Below, one piece after another: positions 49,505 to 60,468 of a DNA stretch of 64,000 bases. The stretch's first letter is position 1. Each line of letters starts with the position of its first letter. This DNA comes from Kushneria phosphatilytica. Lineage in GTDB: Bacteria > Pseudomonadota > Gammaproteobacteria > Pseudomonadales > Halomonadaceae. The translations under genes and the position numbers were made by a program. The stretch lies in contig NZ_CP043420.1 of assembly GCF_008247605.1 (NCBI RefSeq), positions 744,001 through 808,000 on the forward strand, in the 5' to 3' direction. The notes under the pieces were generated by a model. The model was not told where the DNA came from. It was given only the letters and a program-made list of their open reading frames with translations, and did not search any database.

Positions 49505-50299
49505 ATGCAACCGATGGTTCAATTCGCACTGCGTGCACTGCGCGGTGCCCAGGAACAGTTCGTGCGTATCCGCGAACGTCTCGAAATTGCCCGCGAGGAC
49601 AATACCCTCGATGATCTGCTGGCCGATGCCGGTGGTCGTGCCGAGTCGCTGATCGCTTCGCACTTTGCGCGTGGTTATCCTCAGCATGGTCTTGCGGGGC
49701 GTTACATTCCCCGTCGTGAGAGCAGTGGTGAAAGTCGTGGCTGGGAGTGGCAGATCGAACTCTTTCACGGCTATGCCAACCTCTCCATCGGTGCGCCGGG
49801 GTGTGCGATTTCTCTGGTCTGTCTGCACAACGGTCGCCCTGAATGTGCGGTGGTCATTTCACCCTTCACCGATGAGGAATTCGTCGCCAGTCGCGGTCGC
49901 GGCGTGCAGATGAATGGGCATCGATTGCGCGTCACCCGTCGTACCGCCGTCGACGGTGCCCGAGTGGCCATGGGGCTCCCTGAAAGCTGGATGCAGGCCC
50001 GCCATATTGATCGCTGGCAGTCGCTCAGCACCCGGCTGGGACCGCGCATGGGCCTGTTGAGAGCTTCCGGTTGTCCACTGATTGATCTGCTTGAACTGGC
50101 TGCCGGCCGTGTTGATGCGGCACTGGTGCTGGGGATTGATGAGCAGGATCTGCATATTGCCAATCTGATGCTCAAGGAAGCCGGTGCGCTGCTGGGATCA
50201 CCCGAGGGGCATCCTCAGGTAGCACCGGAAGGCGTGCTGATGGCTGCCGCACCGCGCCTCTACAAGCAAATGGTACAGGCGGTCGGCACCGGGGCCTGA
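49505..50299 (+). CDS. suhB: SuhB (inositol monophosphatase family) with degenerate metal site
   Basis: 264 residues, placed as suhB usually is, between trmJ and secF. E. coli SuhB hydrolyses inositol phosphate weakly and acts with NusA/B/E/G in rRNA antitermination. Here the catalytic DPLDGTTNF block reads IELFHGYANL (residues 84-93), so both metal aspartates are lost; the EES segment is RES. D215 (near IDEQD) is kept. Family blocks VASRGRGVQMNG and RASGCPLIDLLELAAGRVDA remain. It is thus probably enzymatically dead, with a structural role. ATG 49505 is chosen for its spacing to AGGGG; ATG 49502 is possible. Confidence 0.85.
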   Translation: MQPMVQFALRALRGAQEQFVRIRERLEIAREDNTLDDLLADAGGRAESLIASHFARGYPQHGLAGRYIPRRESSGESRGWEWQIELFHGYANLSIGAPGCAISLVCLHNGRPECAVVISPFTDEEFVASRGRGVQMNGHRLRVTRRTAVDGARVAMGLPESWMQARHIDRWQSLSTRLGPRMGLLRASGCPLIDLLELAAGRVDAALVLGIDEQDLHIANLMLKEAGALLGSPEGHPQVAPEGVLMAAAPRLYKQMVQAVGTGA

Positions 50300-50326
50300 C
50301 CATCGCAATGCCCAGCCTGAAAAAGC

Positions 50327-50360
50327 AAAAAGCCCGCCTCGATCGAGGCGGGCTTTTTTT
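50327..50360. terminator. Bidirectional intrinsic terminator between suhB and secF
   Basis: 10-bp perfect stem AGCCCGCCTC/GAGGCGGGCT with loop GATC, preceded by AAAA and followed by six T. Works for suhB rightward and secF leftward. Confidence 0.93.
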
Positions 50361-50391
50361 GATACCGGTTTGATACCGGCCAGACAGTCCC

Positions 50392-51300
50392 TCAGGGAAG
50401 CTCTTCCTCTTCGGTCTGTTCCTTTTTTACCGGGATCAGATCGGCACGCTGAAGGCCGAAAACCAGCAGCAACGCCGCAGCGACATAGATGGACGAGAAC
50501 GTTCCCAGCACCACACCGATGATCAGTGCCAGCGAGAAGCCGTGAATCATGTCGCCCCCCAGGAAGAACAGGGCGAACAGCACCAGCAGGGTAGTGCCTG
50601 AGGTCGACAGGGTACGCGCCAGCGTCTGATTGATGGCATCGTTATAAATGGCTGCCATGTCACTGGAGCGTGATTTGCGAATGTTTTCGCGTATCCGGTC
50701 GTAGACGATGATGGTGTCGTTGAGAGAGTAACCGATAACCGCCAGGACCGCGGCCAGCACGGTCAGATCGAAATCGATCCGGAACAGTGAAAAGATGCCC
50801 AGCAGGATAAGGACATCGTGGCCCAGAGAGAGCAGTACGCCGAGAGCGAACTTGTACTGGAAGCGAAAGGCGACGTACAGCGACACCACACCAAGCGCTA
50901 CCAGCAGCCCAAGCCCACTCTGATCACGCAGCTGATCGCCAACCTGAGCACCGACAAACTCGGCGCGTACCAGGTCCACGCTTTCGCCATCGGCTCCCAG
51001 ACTCTGAGTGACCTGGTTGCCGATGCTCTGATCGAAGCTCTGCTGCAGACGCACCATGATCTCACCCGGAGAGCCGAAGGTCTGCACCGAGAAGTTGGTG
51101 TAACCGGCACTGGCGAGAGTGTTGCGCACCTGGTCAAGCTCTGGTGGCGTGCTGTAATGCACTTCGACGAGTGTGCCCCCGGTAAAATCCAGCCCCAGAT
51201 TGAGATGCTGAATGGCCAGCGAACCGAGCGCCACGATCAGCAGCACCAGAGAGACGACGTAGGCAATCCGGCGTTTGCCCATGAAATCGAATTGCGGCAT
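50392..51300 (-). CDS. secF: Protein translocase subunit SecF
   Basis: Six-helix membrane protein, 302 residues from ATG 51300, which has GAGGA eight bases upstream; ATG 51315, overlapping the secD stop, would give 307. Uses proton motive force with SecD to help protein export. Seen: LNLGLDFTGGTLVEV in the first periplasmic region and YSLNDTIIVYDRIREN. Confidence 0.95.
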   Translation of the reverse strand: MPQFDFMGKRRIAYVVSLVLLIVALGSLAIQHLNLGLDFTGGTLVEVHYSTPPELDQVRNTLASAGYTNFSVQTFGSPGEIMVRLQQSFDQSIGNQVTQSLGADGESVDLVRAEFVGAQVGDQLRDQSGLGLLVALGVVSLYVAFRFQYKFALGVLLSLGHDVLILLGIFSLFRIDFDLTVLAAVLAVIGYSLNDTIIVYDRIRENIRKSRSSDMAAIYNDAINQTLARTLSTSGTTLLVLFALFFLGGDMIHGFSLALIIGVVLGTFSSIYVAAALLLVFGLQRADLIPVKKEQTEEEELP

Positions 51301-51311
51301 TCCGGGCGTCC

Positions 51312-53162
51312 TCATATCCAGAGTTTCTTCAACGGCTTGCCGCCGATGGACAAATTGGTGATGGCACGGCTGACCACGACCCCGGTAAATACCGAGGTAA
51401 TGATCCCCAGTGACAGGGTGACCGCGAAGCCTTTCACTGGTCCGCTGCCGATCGAGAACAGAATGATGGCGACCAGCAGAGTGGTGATGTTGGCATCCAG
51501 GATTGAAGTAAAGGCGCGATCATAACCATTGTGAATCGCCTGCTGGACCGAGGCCTGGCCGCGAAGTTCCTCGCGGATGCGTTCGTAGATCAGCACATTG
51601 GCGTCCACCGCCATCCCCAGAGTCAGTACGATACCGGCGATACCGGGCAGCGTCAGGGTGGCACCAAGCAGTGACATTGCGGCGATCAGTAGCGCCAGAT
51701 TAATGGTCAGGGCCGCATTGGCAATCAGACCGAATGCCTTGTAGCGAATCACCATGAAAATCAGCAGCAGAGCAGCGCCGACCAGCACCGACAGGATGCC
51801 GCGATCGATGTTCTGCTGACCGAGGCTGGGACCGATAGTGCGCTCCTGCGCGAAATAGATCGGTGCTGCCAGTGAGCCGGAGCGCAGCAGAAGCGACAGT
51901 TCGCGAGCCTCGGTGGGGGAGTCCAGCCCGGTAATGCGGAACTGATTGCCCAGAGTACTCTGAATCGTCGCCAGACTGATGATGCGGCGAGTGGTATAGG
52001 TATCGCGCTTTTCAACCTGCTGGCCGTCCTCCATCACCTTTCGGGTACGGCTCTTGTGCTGAATATAGAGCACCGCCATGTTACGGCCGATGTTGTCACG
52101 ACTGACCTGGGTCATCTTGGAGCCGCCGGCACCATCAAGATTGATGTTGACCTGTGGTCGCCCGTTCTGATCGAACGAGGTGCTGGCACTGGAAACCCGG
52201 TCACCGGTGATGATGACATCCTTCATCAGTGCAGCACTGCGTGAAGGATCATTGCGGAACTTGAAGCTCTCCTGCTCATCTGCGGGGGTATCCGACGCGG
52301 CTTCCAGTCGGAACTCGAGATTGGCAGTGGCACCAACCACTCGCTTGGCTTCGGCCGTATCCTGGATACCGGGCAGCTCAACCACGATGCGACTGGGGCC
52401 CTGACGCTGCACAAGGGGTTCGGATACGCCCAGTTCGTTGACGCGATTACGCAGTGTGGTCAGGTTCTGGTTGACCGCATAGTCCTGGATGTCGCTGACC
52501 GCCTGCTGGGTCAGCGTCATGGTCAGAATATGACCGCGTCCTTCCTGTGATTGCTGGAAGGTGAAATTATCGTATTGCTGCTGAAAGAGGTCTTCGGCCT
52601 TTTCCAGATCATCTTCACTGGCGAAGGTGAAGTGAATCGACTGATCCCCGACCTCATTGTTGCGATAGCGAATGCGCTCGTTACGCAGGGTTTCGCGCAT
52701 GGCGCTGGCATTGACATCGAGACGCTGCTTGATGGCGGCATCCATGTCGACCTGCAGTAGAAAGTGAACGCCGCCACGAAGGTCAAGGCCGAGTTTCATC
52801 GGATGAGCGCCGATGGCGCGCAACCAGCCTGGCGTGGAGTCTGCCAGGTTGAGCGCGGCCACAAAATTCTGCCCCAGGGTATCCGAGATGACATCGCGCG
52901 CCTGAAGCTGCTTGTCATCATCTTCGAGACGGATCAGGCCGGTATTGTTTTTCAGGCTGCTTGACTTGACCCCGATGCCGGCATCGTCGAGTGCTTCGCG
53001 GGCCTGCTTCATGTCCGCCGCGGTCACGGCACTGGAACCGCTGGCACCACTGATCTGAACAGCGGGATCGGCGGGGTAGAGATTCGGCAACGCGTAGAGC
53101 ACGCCCACGACAAGCACGAGGAGTATCAGCAGATACTTCCAGAGCGGATAGCGGTTGAGCAT
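51312..53162 (-). CDS. secD: Protein translocase subunit SecD
   Basis: 616 residues with N-terminal helix, large periplasmic P1 domain containing GLDLRGGVHFLLQVD, and a six-helix SecDF core with AVDANVLIYERIREEL. Partner of SecF. Order yajC-secD-secF as in most Proteobacteria. Confidence 0.96.
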   Translation of the reverse strand: MLNRYPLWKYLLILLVLVVGVLYALPNLYPADPAVQISGASGSSAVTAADMKQAREALDDAGIGVKSSSLKNNTGLIRLEDDDKQLQARDVISDTLGQNFVAALNLADSTPGWLRAIGAHPMKLGLDLRGGVHFLLQVDMDAAIKQRLDVNASAMRETLRNERIRYRNNEVGDQSIHFTFASEDDLEKAEDLFQQQYDNFTFQQSQEGRGHILTMTLTQQAVSDIQDYAVNQNLTTLRNRVNELGVSEPLVQRQGPSRIVVELPGIQDTAEAKRVVGATANLEFRLEAASDTPADEQESFKFRNDPSRSAALMKDVIITGDRVSSASTSFDQNGRPQVNINLDGAGGSKMTQVSRDNIGRNMAVLYIQHKSRTRKVMEDGQQVEKRDTYTTRRIISLATIQSTLGNQFRITGLDSPTEARELSLLLRSGSLAAPIYFAQERTIGPSLGQQNIDRGILSVLVGAALLLIFMVIRYKAFGLIANAALTINLALLIAAMSLLGATLTLPGIAGIVLTLGMAVDANVLIYERIREELRGQASVQQAIHNGYDRAFTSILDANITTLLVAIILFSIGSGPVKGFAVTLSLGIITSVFTGVVVSRAITNLSIGGKPLKKLWI

Positions 53163-53314
53163 CGGGACCCTGTCCTGATTGGGTAGTGTTTCGAGGAAAT
53201 TCTGGGCAGCGCATTGGTCACTGGTACGGACCGCTCATCCTGACAGCAGGGTGACGGTTGCTGTCCCGCGCCGAAAAAGGCACGGGACAAAAGCAGATGC
53301 GCCGCCTGCGGGTA

Positions 53315-53656
53315 TCAGATGGACTTCAGGGTTCCCTTGGGTAGCACGGATGCTACTGCGTTCTTCTGAACGTTGACCTCGGTACCACTGGCAATCTCGA
53401 TGGTCAGGAATTCCTCGCCAACCTTGGTAATGCGGCCTGCCAGCCCTCCGCTGAGAAGGACCTCGTTACCCTCGGAAAGTTCAGCCATCAGCTTCTTGTG
53501 TGCCTTGGCGCGCTTGGACTGCGGACGCCACAGCAGGAAGTAGAAGATCAGCACAAAGCCGACCAGCATCACGATCTGAGCGATTGCACCACCGCCGGCA
53601 CCGCCGGCACCGCCCCCGTCTGCAGCGTGCGCAGCGGGAATCAGGAATTCGAACAT
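53315..53656 (-). CDS. yajC: Preprotein translocase subunit YajC
   Basis: 113 residues: an Ala/Gly-rich N-terminus (MFEFLIPAAHAADGGGAGG), one membrane helix (IVMLVGFVLIFYFLLWRPQ) and a basic cytoplasmic part. Accessory subunit of the SecDF complex. Confidence 0.95.
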   Translation of the reverse strand: MFEFLIPAAHAADGGGAGGAGGGAIAQIVMLVGFVLIFYFLLWRPQSKRAKAHKKLMAELSEGNEVLLSGGLAGRITKVGEEFLTIEIASGTEVNVQKNAVASVLPKGTLKSI

Positions 53657-53772
53657 GGATGTTCCTCTTCAGGGCTTGTTGTATGACCGTAAAATCGGGT
53701 CGTCGTGCCACTCCCTGCCGACGCCATCAGGCGCGATGACGGATCGCTTCGCTGACGGAGCGAAGTGGTCTT

Positions 53773-54948
<1,176 letters not shown>

Positions 54949-55998
54949 TCATGTGGCGTCGGACGACGCCCGAGTCAGGAACATGGCATCGCCATAGCTG
55001 AAAAAGCGGTAACGTTGTTCAACAGCTTCGCGATAGGCGCGCATGACCGGTTCGAAACCGGCAAAGGCAGTGACCAGCATCAGCAGTGTGGATTCGGGTA
55101 GATGGAAGTTGGTGACCAGGGCATCGACGCAAAGCCACTGATAGCCGGGGTAGATAAAAATATCGGTATCGCCGGTCAGTGGTGCAATCTCGCCATCCGG
55201 TGACTGCTGGCAGGCACTTTCCAGACAGCGCACGCTGGTGGTGCCGACTGCAATGACGCGATTGCCTCGGGCCCGAGCCGCCCTGACCTGGTCGCAGACT
55301 TCGGGCGTAACCTCGATCCATTCGCTGTGCATGTGATGGTCGTGGATATTGTCGACCCTGACCGGTTGGAAGGTACCGGCGCCGACGTGCAGGGTAACGA
55401 AGGCATGTTCAATGCCTCGCTCACCCATCTCGGTCATCAGCGCTTCGTCGAAATGCAGACCGGCAGTGGGTGCGGCTACAGCGCCTTCACGGCGCGCATA
55501 AACAGTCTGATAACGTTCACGGTCGGCAAGCTCATCCTCGCGCTCGATGTAGGGAGGCAGCGGCATATGCCCGTGCGCATCAAGTAGCTCGATCAATGGT
55601 GTATCACCGAGAAAGCGCAGTTCGAACAGGGCGTCCCTGCGACCTTCGATCACGGCGTGGATATCACCTTCAAAAATCAGTTCCGTGCCGGGCTTCGGCG
55701 CCCGGCTTGCACGCAGATGAGCAAGGCCGCGATGCGCATCGAGCGGGCGCTCCAGCAACATTTCAACCTGGCCGCCACTGGCCTTGCGACCGAACAGCCG
55801 TGCCGGAATGACGCGGGTATCGTTGAATACCACCAGATCGCCGGGCGAGAGTCGGTCGAGCAGATCGGGGAAGCGCTGATGTTCAATCGATCCCTTCACT
55901 CCATCGACGCACAGCAGACGACAGTCACGACGCTGCTCACTGGGGTAACGGGCGATCAGCTCATCGGGTAGATCGAAATGGAAGTCGGTACGCTGCAT
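54949..55998 (-). CDS. queA: S-adenosylmethionine:tRNA ribosyltransferase-isomerase
   Basis: 349 residues; adds the epoxycyclopentanediol from SAM ribose to preQ1 tRNA. Starts [21 protein letters not shown] at 55998, the family N-terminus; [26 protein letters not shown] and [12 protein letters not shown] are conserved. The frame continues to 56235 only because it runs antisense through a tRNA gene; that part is not protein. Confidence 0.96.
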   Translation of the reverse strand: MQRTDFHFDLPDELIARYPSEQRRDCRLLCVDGVKGSIEHQRFPDLLDRLSPGDLVVFNDTRVIPARLFGRKASGGQVEMLLERPLDAHRGLAHLRASRAPKPGTELIFEGDIHAVIEGRRDALFELRFLGDTPLIELLDAHGHMPLPPYIEREDELADRERYQTVYARREGAVAAPTAGLHFDEALMTEMGERGIEHAFVTLHVGAGTFQPVRVDNIHDHHMHSEWIEVTPEVCDQVRAARARGNRVIAVGTTSVRCLESACQQSPDGEIAPLTGDTDIFIYPGYQWLCVDALVTNFHLPESTLLMLVTAFAGFEPVMRAYREAVEQRYRFFSYGDAMFLTRASSDAT

Positions 55999-56102
55999 GA
56001 AGGCTGGGGGCTCTGGCTTTGAAAGGCCGGTTCGGCGAGTGCGCATGATAGCGAAGCCGGGCTGGTAACGGAAAGACCGCCTCTTCATGAACAATGCATG
56101 CA

Positions 56103-56130
56103 TTGACCCACTGGCTGGTACTCGTATAAT
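56103..56130 (+). promoter_or_regulatory. Promoter of tRNA-Leu gene
   Basis: -35 TTGACC (56103-56108), 16-bp spacer, -10 TATAAT (56125-56130), 16 bp before the tRNA. Confidence 0.85.
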
Positions 56131-56146
56131 ACGCCCCGCCCCTGTT

Positions 56147-56234
56147 GCCGGTGTGGCGAAATTGGTAGACGCAGCGGATTCAAAATCCGCCGGGCTAATA
56201 CCCCGTGTCGGTTCGAGTCCGACCACCGGCACCA
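56147..56234 (+). tRNA. tRNA-Leu (anticodon CAA)
   Basis: 88 bases with encoded CCA. The acceptor stem pairs GCCGGTG with CACCGGC; the anticodon stem GCGGA/TCCGC holds loop TTCAAAA with anticodon CAA at 56181-56183; a long variable arm (class II) precedes GGTTCGAGTCC of the T arm. Reads UUG leucine codons. Confidence 0.97.
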
Positions 56235-56444
56235 CTCTAATCAGTGGTTTACGACTTTCCCTTCTCCCTCCTGCCCTTGCGGCCCCGCGACTGGTCTCAG
56301 TTTGGACGCAGCGCTCACGTCCAATCTCGGCAACCGCGTTGCCACGGCATCCAGTCCACCATCGAACATGTGCGAGTAGTGTCTGGTTAAGATCAGGTCT
56401 GTGTTTGATGGCACCGTATTTGACTCTATGAAAGCTCTGTCAAT

Positions 56445-57410
56445 TCAGGCGTCACGCATGCGATTGCGTGCCAGGGTGGGATGATTCTGATAATCGACTT
56501 CGTCGAACATCTGGCCCCATGCCAGGTCCTGTTCGAAGGATCGAAAATGCTTGAGTCCGCCGGTGGGCGTGAACGTGATTTCCCCGAAGTAGACGCGGGT
56601 TTCGGTGAGGTACAGGTCGACACGCGCGAATCCGAACCCCTCGGATAGCTTGAGCGCCACATCCATGGCTTCATCGAACATGGCCGGGCGCGGGATCGGC
56701 TGGCCCGTGGTAAACCGACGCTCGACAATGTCGACCAGATTCCAGCCGCTATCGTAGTAATCAAAGGACAGGTTTTCGAAACGGTCGTGATCGACCTCGA
56801 TGAACAACTGCGGGGCGCGGCCCTGCTTGCGGAAGCAATAAAACTTGTAATCCTTTGGCACACCGCCGCGCTCATCGAGTAACAGCTTTTCGAACATCAG
56901 CTGCGGCTCTATGTCCTTGTAGTGCCGCTCGCGACTGGTGGCGTAAAAGTCATCCCTGAGCCACTGCCGCCCAAGCTCGTTAAGCATGTACAGCGGATAA
57001 TCGCGCTTGTCCTTCACCAGCAGATTGAAGCCCGAGCCGTGGTTCGCCTTCATCACGAATTGATCGGGCAGCGCCTGATAAAGGTCGTTGTCGATCCGTT
57101 CGCAGACGCCATAGCACGGCACCAGATACTGTTCGCCTACCGTTGCCCTGACATAGTCCCGCACCTTCACCTTGTCGCTCAGTAGCGTAAACACAGGATC
57201 AGGATGGACGCGCCGGCGGCACATCTTCTCGTTGAAGGTGCGCGGGCGGGTCAGGCGTGGCCAATATCCGAACTCTCGACGGTAGACCATGGAGACGTAT
57301 TGTCGATCTGGCAGGCGGCGAGTGATGGCGTGACGTGCAGTGCCGGCCAGGGGCATTAGCCATTTTCCAGAGGCCAGCGTCTTCTGGAGGGGCGCGGTTA
57401 ATCCAGGCAT
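56445..57410 (-). CDS. ATP-grasp enzyme, TupA-like
   Basis: 321 residues. Resembles the TupA-like ATP-grasp family: RTFNEKMCRR and DKVKVRDYVRATVGE near the N-terminus, FVMKANHGSGFN (ATP loop), KDYKFYCF, and FARVDLYLTETRVYFGEITFTPTGG (metal site). TupA adds glutamate to a cell-wall polysaccharide in Bacillus; relatives occur in capsule and polysaccharide loci of Gram-negatives and are thought to ligate amino acids to sugars. No partner genes lie next to it here. Confidence 0.78.
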   Translation of the reverse strand: MPGLTAPLQKTLASGKWLMPLAGTARHAITRRLPDRQYVSMVYRREFGYWPRLTRPRTFNEKMCRRRVHPDPVFTLLSDKVKVRDYVRATVGEQYLVPCYGVCERIDNDLYQALPDQFVMKANHGSGFNLLVKDKRDYPLYMLNELGRQWLRDDFYATSRERHYKDIEPQLMFEKLLLDERGGVPKDYKFYCFRKQGRAPQLFIEVDHDRFENLSFDYYDSGWNLVDIVERRFTTGQPIPRPAMFDEAMDVALKLSEGFGFARVDLYLTETRVYFGEITFTPTGGLKHFRSFEQDLAWGQMFDEVDYQNHPTLARNRMRDA

Positions 57411-58035
57411 AAATGATTCCCTCCCTCTCTTCTCCGGTGTACCTGAAATTCAATGCCAACATGTCGTAACAAAGCGTGACATTGTGAAGGAGTGATTTAT
57501 ATGCAGTTATGCTCATTTAGATATATTGCCTGCTGGGTGTTCTATTGCTTGTCTTCAGGAGCAGGCCAATGAGCATTGTCGGGCGATCGGATTACTGACG
57601 TTTCTCAACGATAAAATGCGATGGGTTTCGATCCTGATTCGGTATGGGGAGAAGCTATGTGCTGTCTGCAATTTCTCTCTTTTATCCGTTGAACATCTCC
57701 AGTCATTCCTTATGAAGTATCACGATAGATATGCTTTTCCCTGGACCTGACTGCCTCTCATATTGAGGTTCTCCATCCGAACCTGTTTCGGGTCTTTAGT
57801 CGGTTCAGCTGGTTGAATCAGGGAACCCCTCTTTTCTCCCTGTAACCACTCATTGCAACGCCTGTCTCTGTTTTTGATACGTGCCTGTGGCAATTTCGCG
57901 CATTGTGCTTGCCGGGAACTTCGGGATTAAAACCGAACTAAAATTAGACTTTAGTTGTATATGGCCTGGTCGATAAAAGGGAGGTATGCCCGATAAATCA
58001 TCGGGTCGGATAAGCCATTGCATCGAGGAAGGGTC
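57411..58035. other. 625-bp gene-poor, AT-richer stretch
   Basis: No conserved coding sequence is seen; open frames here are short and without family features. Composition is visibly lower in GC than in its neighbours (for example around 57480-57720), like other transferred or decayed DNA. The right end carries a possible flagellar-type promoter and the ribosome binding site of the chemoreceptor gene. Confidence 0.55.
57950..57976 (+). promoter_or_regulatory. Possible sigma-28 (FliA) promoter of chemoreceptor gene
   Basis: TTTAGTTG, 11-bp spacer, GTCGATAA (57969-57976) against the consensus TAAAGTTT-N11-GCCGATAA: 5 of 8 and 7 of 8 positions. It lies 60 bp before the start. Confidence 0.4.
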
Positions 58036-59814
58036 ATGCCTGGGTTGGCAGGAAGTGTCAAATATCGCCTGGTAGCAGGGTTGGGGGCTTGCATCCTGCT
58101 GTTGGTCATCAGCGGAGTGATCGGAATCGGTAGTACTCGTCAGGCCAATCAGAACCTGGTCTCGGTGTATACCAACAATGTATTGGCAGTGCAGGCGCTG
58201 GCCAAAATCAATGAAACCCTGCTGAAACTGCGGGGTAACGGGCTTTCGGTGTTGGTCCGACGTGATGCAGCAGCAGGTGAGACCTTTCGGAGTAACCTGC
58301 TCGAAAGCAAAGGGGCCATTGAGCAGCACTGGGCCGAGTATCTGAAAACGGTCAAGCCGGGGAGTGAGGAGGCGGCTCAGGCGAAAGAAGTCGAGCAGAC
58401 CATGTCGCAGATGTGGCAGGCCTATGAGCGTTATGCCACTGCAATGGCTCAAGGCGATTTTGACCTCGCCCTCAGACTGGCGACGGTCGATACGGCGGCT
58501 CGCACCCTCATGGTCAGTACGACCGATCAGCTGGCCAAACAGCTGAACATGAATATCGGTTTTACTCATGAGGCCTATGAGCATGGCGTGGCCGAGTACG
58601 AGCGCATGCGTGATCTGTTCATGGCCGCCATCGTGATCGTAAGCCTTTTGATCGCCGTATTTGCAGTGCGACTGGTACGCAGTATCGTGCGACCCCTGAA
58701 TCAGGCGCGTGCGCTGGTGCATAACATTACCGAAGGACAACTTGATAATCGGGTCGAGATCGCCAGTAGTGACGAGTTCGGCGAGATGCTCAAGGGACTT
58801 CAGCGCATGGATGGTCGATTGGCCGATGTGGTCGGTGGCTTTCGCAGCGGTGCCGAGGCGGTCAGTAGCGCATCGCAACAGCTGGCAAGGGGTAACAACG
58901 ACCTGAGCAGCCGGACTCAGGAACAGGCTGCCAGTCTCGAGCAGACAGCTGCCTCGATGGAAGAAATGACCTCCACTGTACGTCACAATGCTGACAATGC
59001 CGGTGAAGCCGATCGGCTGGCCGGGGAAATGGGGCAGCGTGCCCGTGAGGGCGGCGAAGTGGTTGTGGAGGCTGTCGCTGCGATGGAGGCCATCAACGCG
59101 TCAAGCCGTCAGATCGTTTCCATTGTCTCCATGATTGACGATATTGCCTTTCAGACCAATCTTCTGGCGCTGAACGCAGCAGTCGAAGCGGCCAGAGCCG
59201 GCGAACAGGGGCGTGGATTTGCAGTGGTGGCAGGTGAGGTGCGCAGCCTGGCGGGACGTGCTTCCGAGTCGGCAAAAGAGATCAGGGCTCTGGTGGACGA
59301 TAGTGTCAGCAAGATTGAAAACGGCAGCGAGCTGGTTAATCGCTCTGGCCAGACCCTCTCCGAGATTGTCACTGGCGTGGATCGTGTCTCCGGACTCATC
59401 TCCGAAATCGCCGCGGCCAGCCGGGAGCAGACTTCCGGCATCGAGCAGGTAGGTACGGCAGTGGTGCAGATGGATCAGCTGACTCAGCAGAACGCTGAGC
59501 TTGTAGAAGAGGCTGCAGGCGCCAGCCGTGAACTGCATGAACGTGCCGAGTCATTGTTGGCGCAGGTGGCCTTTTTCCAACTTAATGAACGCGATGTTGC
59601 GCATGCCGCGGCGACCGGTACTTCCAGCACCTCCAGGGGCTCTTCGCGTGCACAAGCGCCTCGAGTCGAGCCACGCAGGTTAGAGCCCTCCGGTGATGCG
59701 CACAAGCCGGTAGCAATGGCATCTGATGCCCGAGCTGCGAGTGCTCCCCGTATGGCCGGGTCGTCCTCCACGCTTTTGAGCGAGAGCAGTGAGGAGGAGT
59801 GGGACACTTTCTAG
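58036..59814 (+). CDS. Methyl-accepting chemotaxis protein
   Basis: 592-residue transmembrane receptor. TM1 at about 12-34, a periplasmic helical ligand domain (Tar type, to about 190), TM2 at about 200-220, HAMP, then the signalling domain with the hairpin tip [29 protein letters not shown] region (tip near residues 370-390) and methylation helices with [17 protein letters not shown]. The C-terminal xWxxF (EWDTF) is a CheR/CheB docking pentapeptide. GAGGAAGGG upstream fixes ATG 58036. The ligand is not readable. Confidence 0.95.
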   Translation: MPGLAGSVKYRLVAGLGACILLLVISGVIGIGSTRQANQNLVSVYTNNVLAVQALAKINETLLKLRGNGLSVLVRRDAAAGETFRSNLLESKGAIEQHWAEYLKTVKPGSEEAAQAKEVEQTMSQMWQAYERYATAMAQGDFDLALRLATVDTAARTLMVSTTDQLAKQLNMNIGFTHEAYEHGVAEYERMRDLFMAAIVIVSLLIAVFAVRLVRSIVRPLNQARALVHNITEGQLDNRVEIASSDEFGEMLKGLQRMDGRLADVVGGFRSGAEAVSSASQQLARGNNDLSSRTQEQAASLEQTAASMEEMTSTVRHNADNAGEADRLAGEMGQRAREGGEVVVEAVAAMEAINASSRQIVSIVSMIDDIAFQTNLLALNAAVEAARAGEQGRGFAVVAGEVRSLAGRASESAKEIRALVDDSVSKIENGSELVNRSGQTLSEIVTGVDRVSGLISEIAAASREQTSGIEQVGTAVVQMDQLTQQNAELVEEAAGASRELHERAESLLAQVAFFQLNERDVAHAAATGTSSTSRGSSRAQAPRVEPRRLEPSGDAHKPVAMASDARAASAPRMAGSSSTLLSESSEEEWDTF

Positions 59815-59878
59815 AGCTGCCTGATGACTCTGGACGATTAACGGATGATTCCGAGGTTCTCTGCCTTTTAATGCTGCC

Positions 59879-59923
59879 AACGCCAGCGCCCCGGAGCCTG
59901 ACAGGGCCCGGGGCGCTGGCGTT
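59879..59923. terminator. Strong palindromic terminator after chemoreceptor gene
   Basis: 16-bp perfect stem (59879-59894 with 59908-59923; AACGCCAGCGCCCCGG) and 13-nt loop, between the chemoreceptor gene (rightward) and the DUF4282 gene (leftward). Only a short T-run follows. Confidence 0.6.
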
Positions 59924-59961
59924 TGGCTCTGTTTGAAAAGTGGGGCGTTCGAAAGCTCGGC

Positions 59962-60255
59962 TCAATGATCCGAATCGAGCTTTCGGTTCTGTTCCTGACG
60001 CAACTCTCCAAGGCGATCGTGAATCGAGAAGAGCAGAAAGGCGAGTTCGCAGAAGACGCGCCAGAAAATCAGGGTGACAAACGTGCCCACCAGAATCATG
60101 AAGGCGGTACCTGCGCTGCCGCCGTAGCCTGAAATCGACGAAATGGCAGCCGAAAGACCGGAGAGGGCAATCAGGGCAATACCGATCCAGTACCCTATGC
60201 GGATCAGGGTGGGAGAAACGAATCTGTCAAAGGAGGCGAGATCGCTGAATTTCAT
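59962..60255 (-). CDS. DUF4282 family membrane protein
   Basis: 97 residues from ATG 60255 (MKFSDLASFDRF), with an AAGGG upstream. Two membrane helices at about 17-40 and 52-76, then a charged C-terminus (RLGELRQEQNRKLDSDH). Matches the DUF4282 layout; function unknown. Confidence 0.75.
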   Translation of the reverse strand: MKFSDLASFDRFVSPTLIRIGYWIGIALIALSGLSAAISSISGYGGSAGTAFMILVGTFVTLIFWRVFCELAFLLFSIHDRLGELRQEQNRKLDSDH

Positions 60256-60468
60256 CGAGGGGGCCCTTGCTGCCTGAGGAATACAGTGCCGGAGAGCGCG
60301 TGGCAAAGAGGCTTCATGGTACAGGAGAGCTTGCCCCCTGCTGCTGTGCCAATATTGCAGTATATGGCTCGCTGCTTTTACGTCGGGGATTTTCCGTGGC
60401 TGGAGCCTTGAAGTTACTGCTTATCGTCGACACTTCACACTCAAGTCAATCAACCAGGGAAATCCATC

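Noticed and set aside
56231..56250. Hairpin ACCACT/AGTGGT just after the tRNA
   Set aside because: Six-base stem overlapping the CCA end, with only three T after it; too weak for a terminator call.
57526..57750. 74-residue frame in the gene-poor stretch
   Set aside because: No ribosome binding site, no similarity recognised; composition unlike coding DNA here.
57850..58986. 378-residue frame on the minus strand
   Set aside because: Antisense to the chemoreceptor gene and the region before it; no family features.
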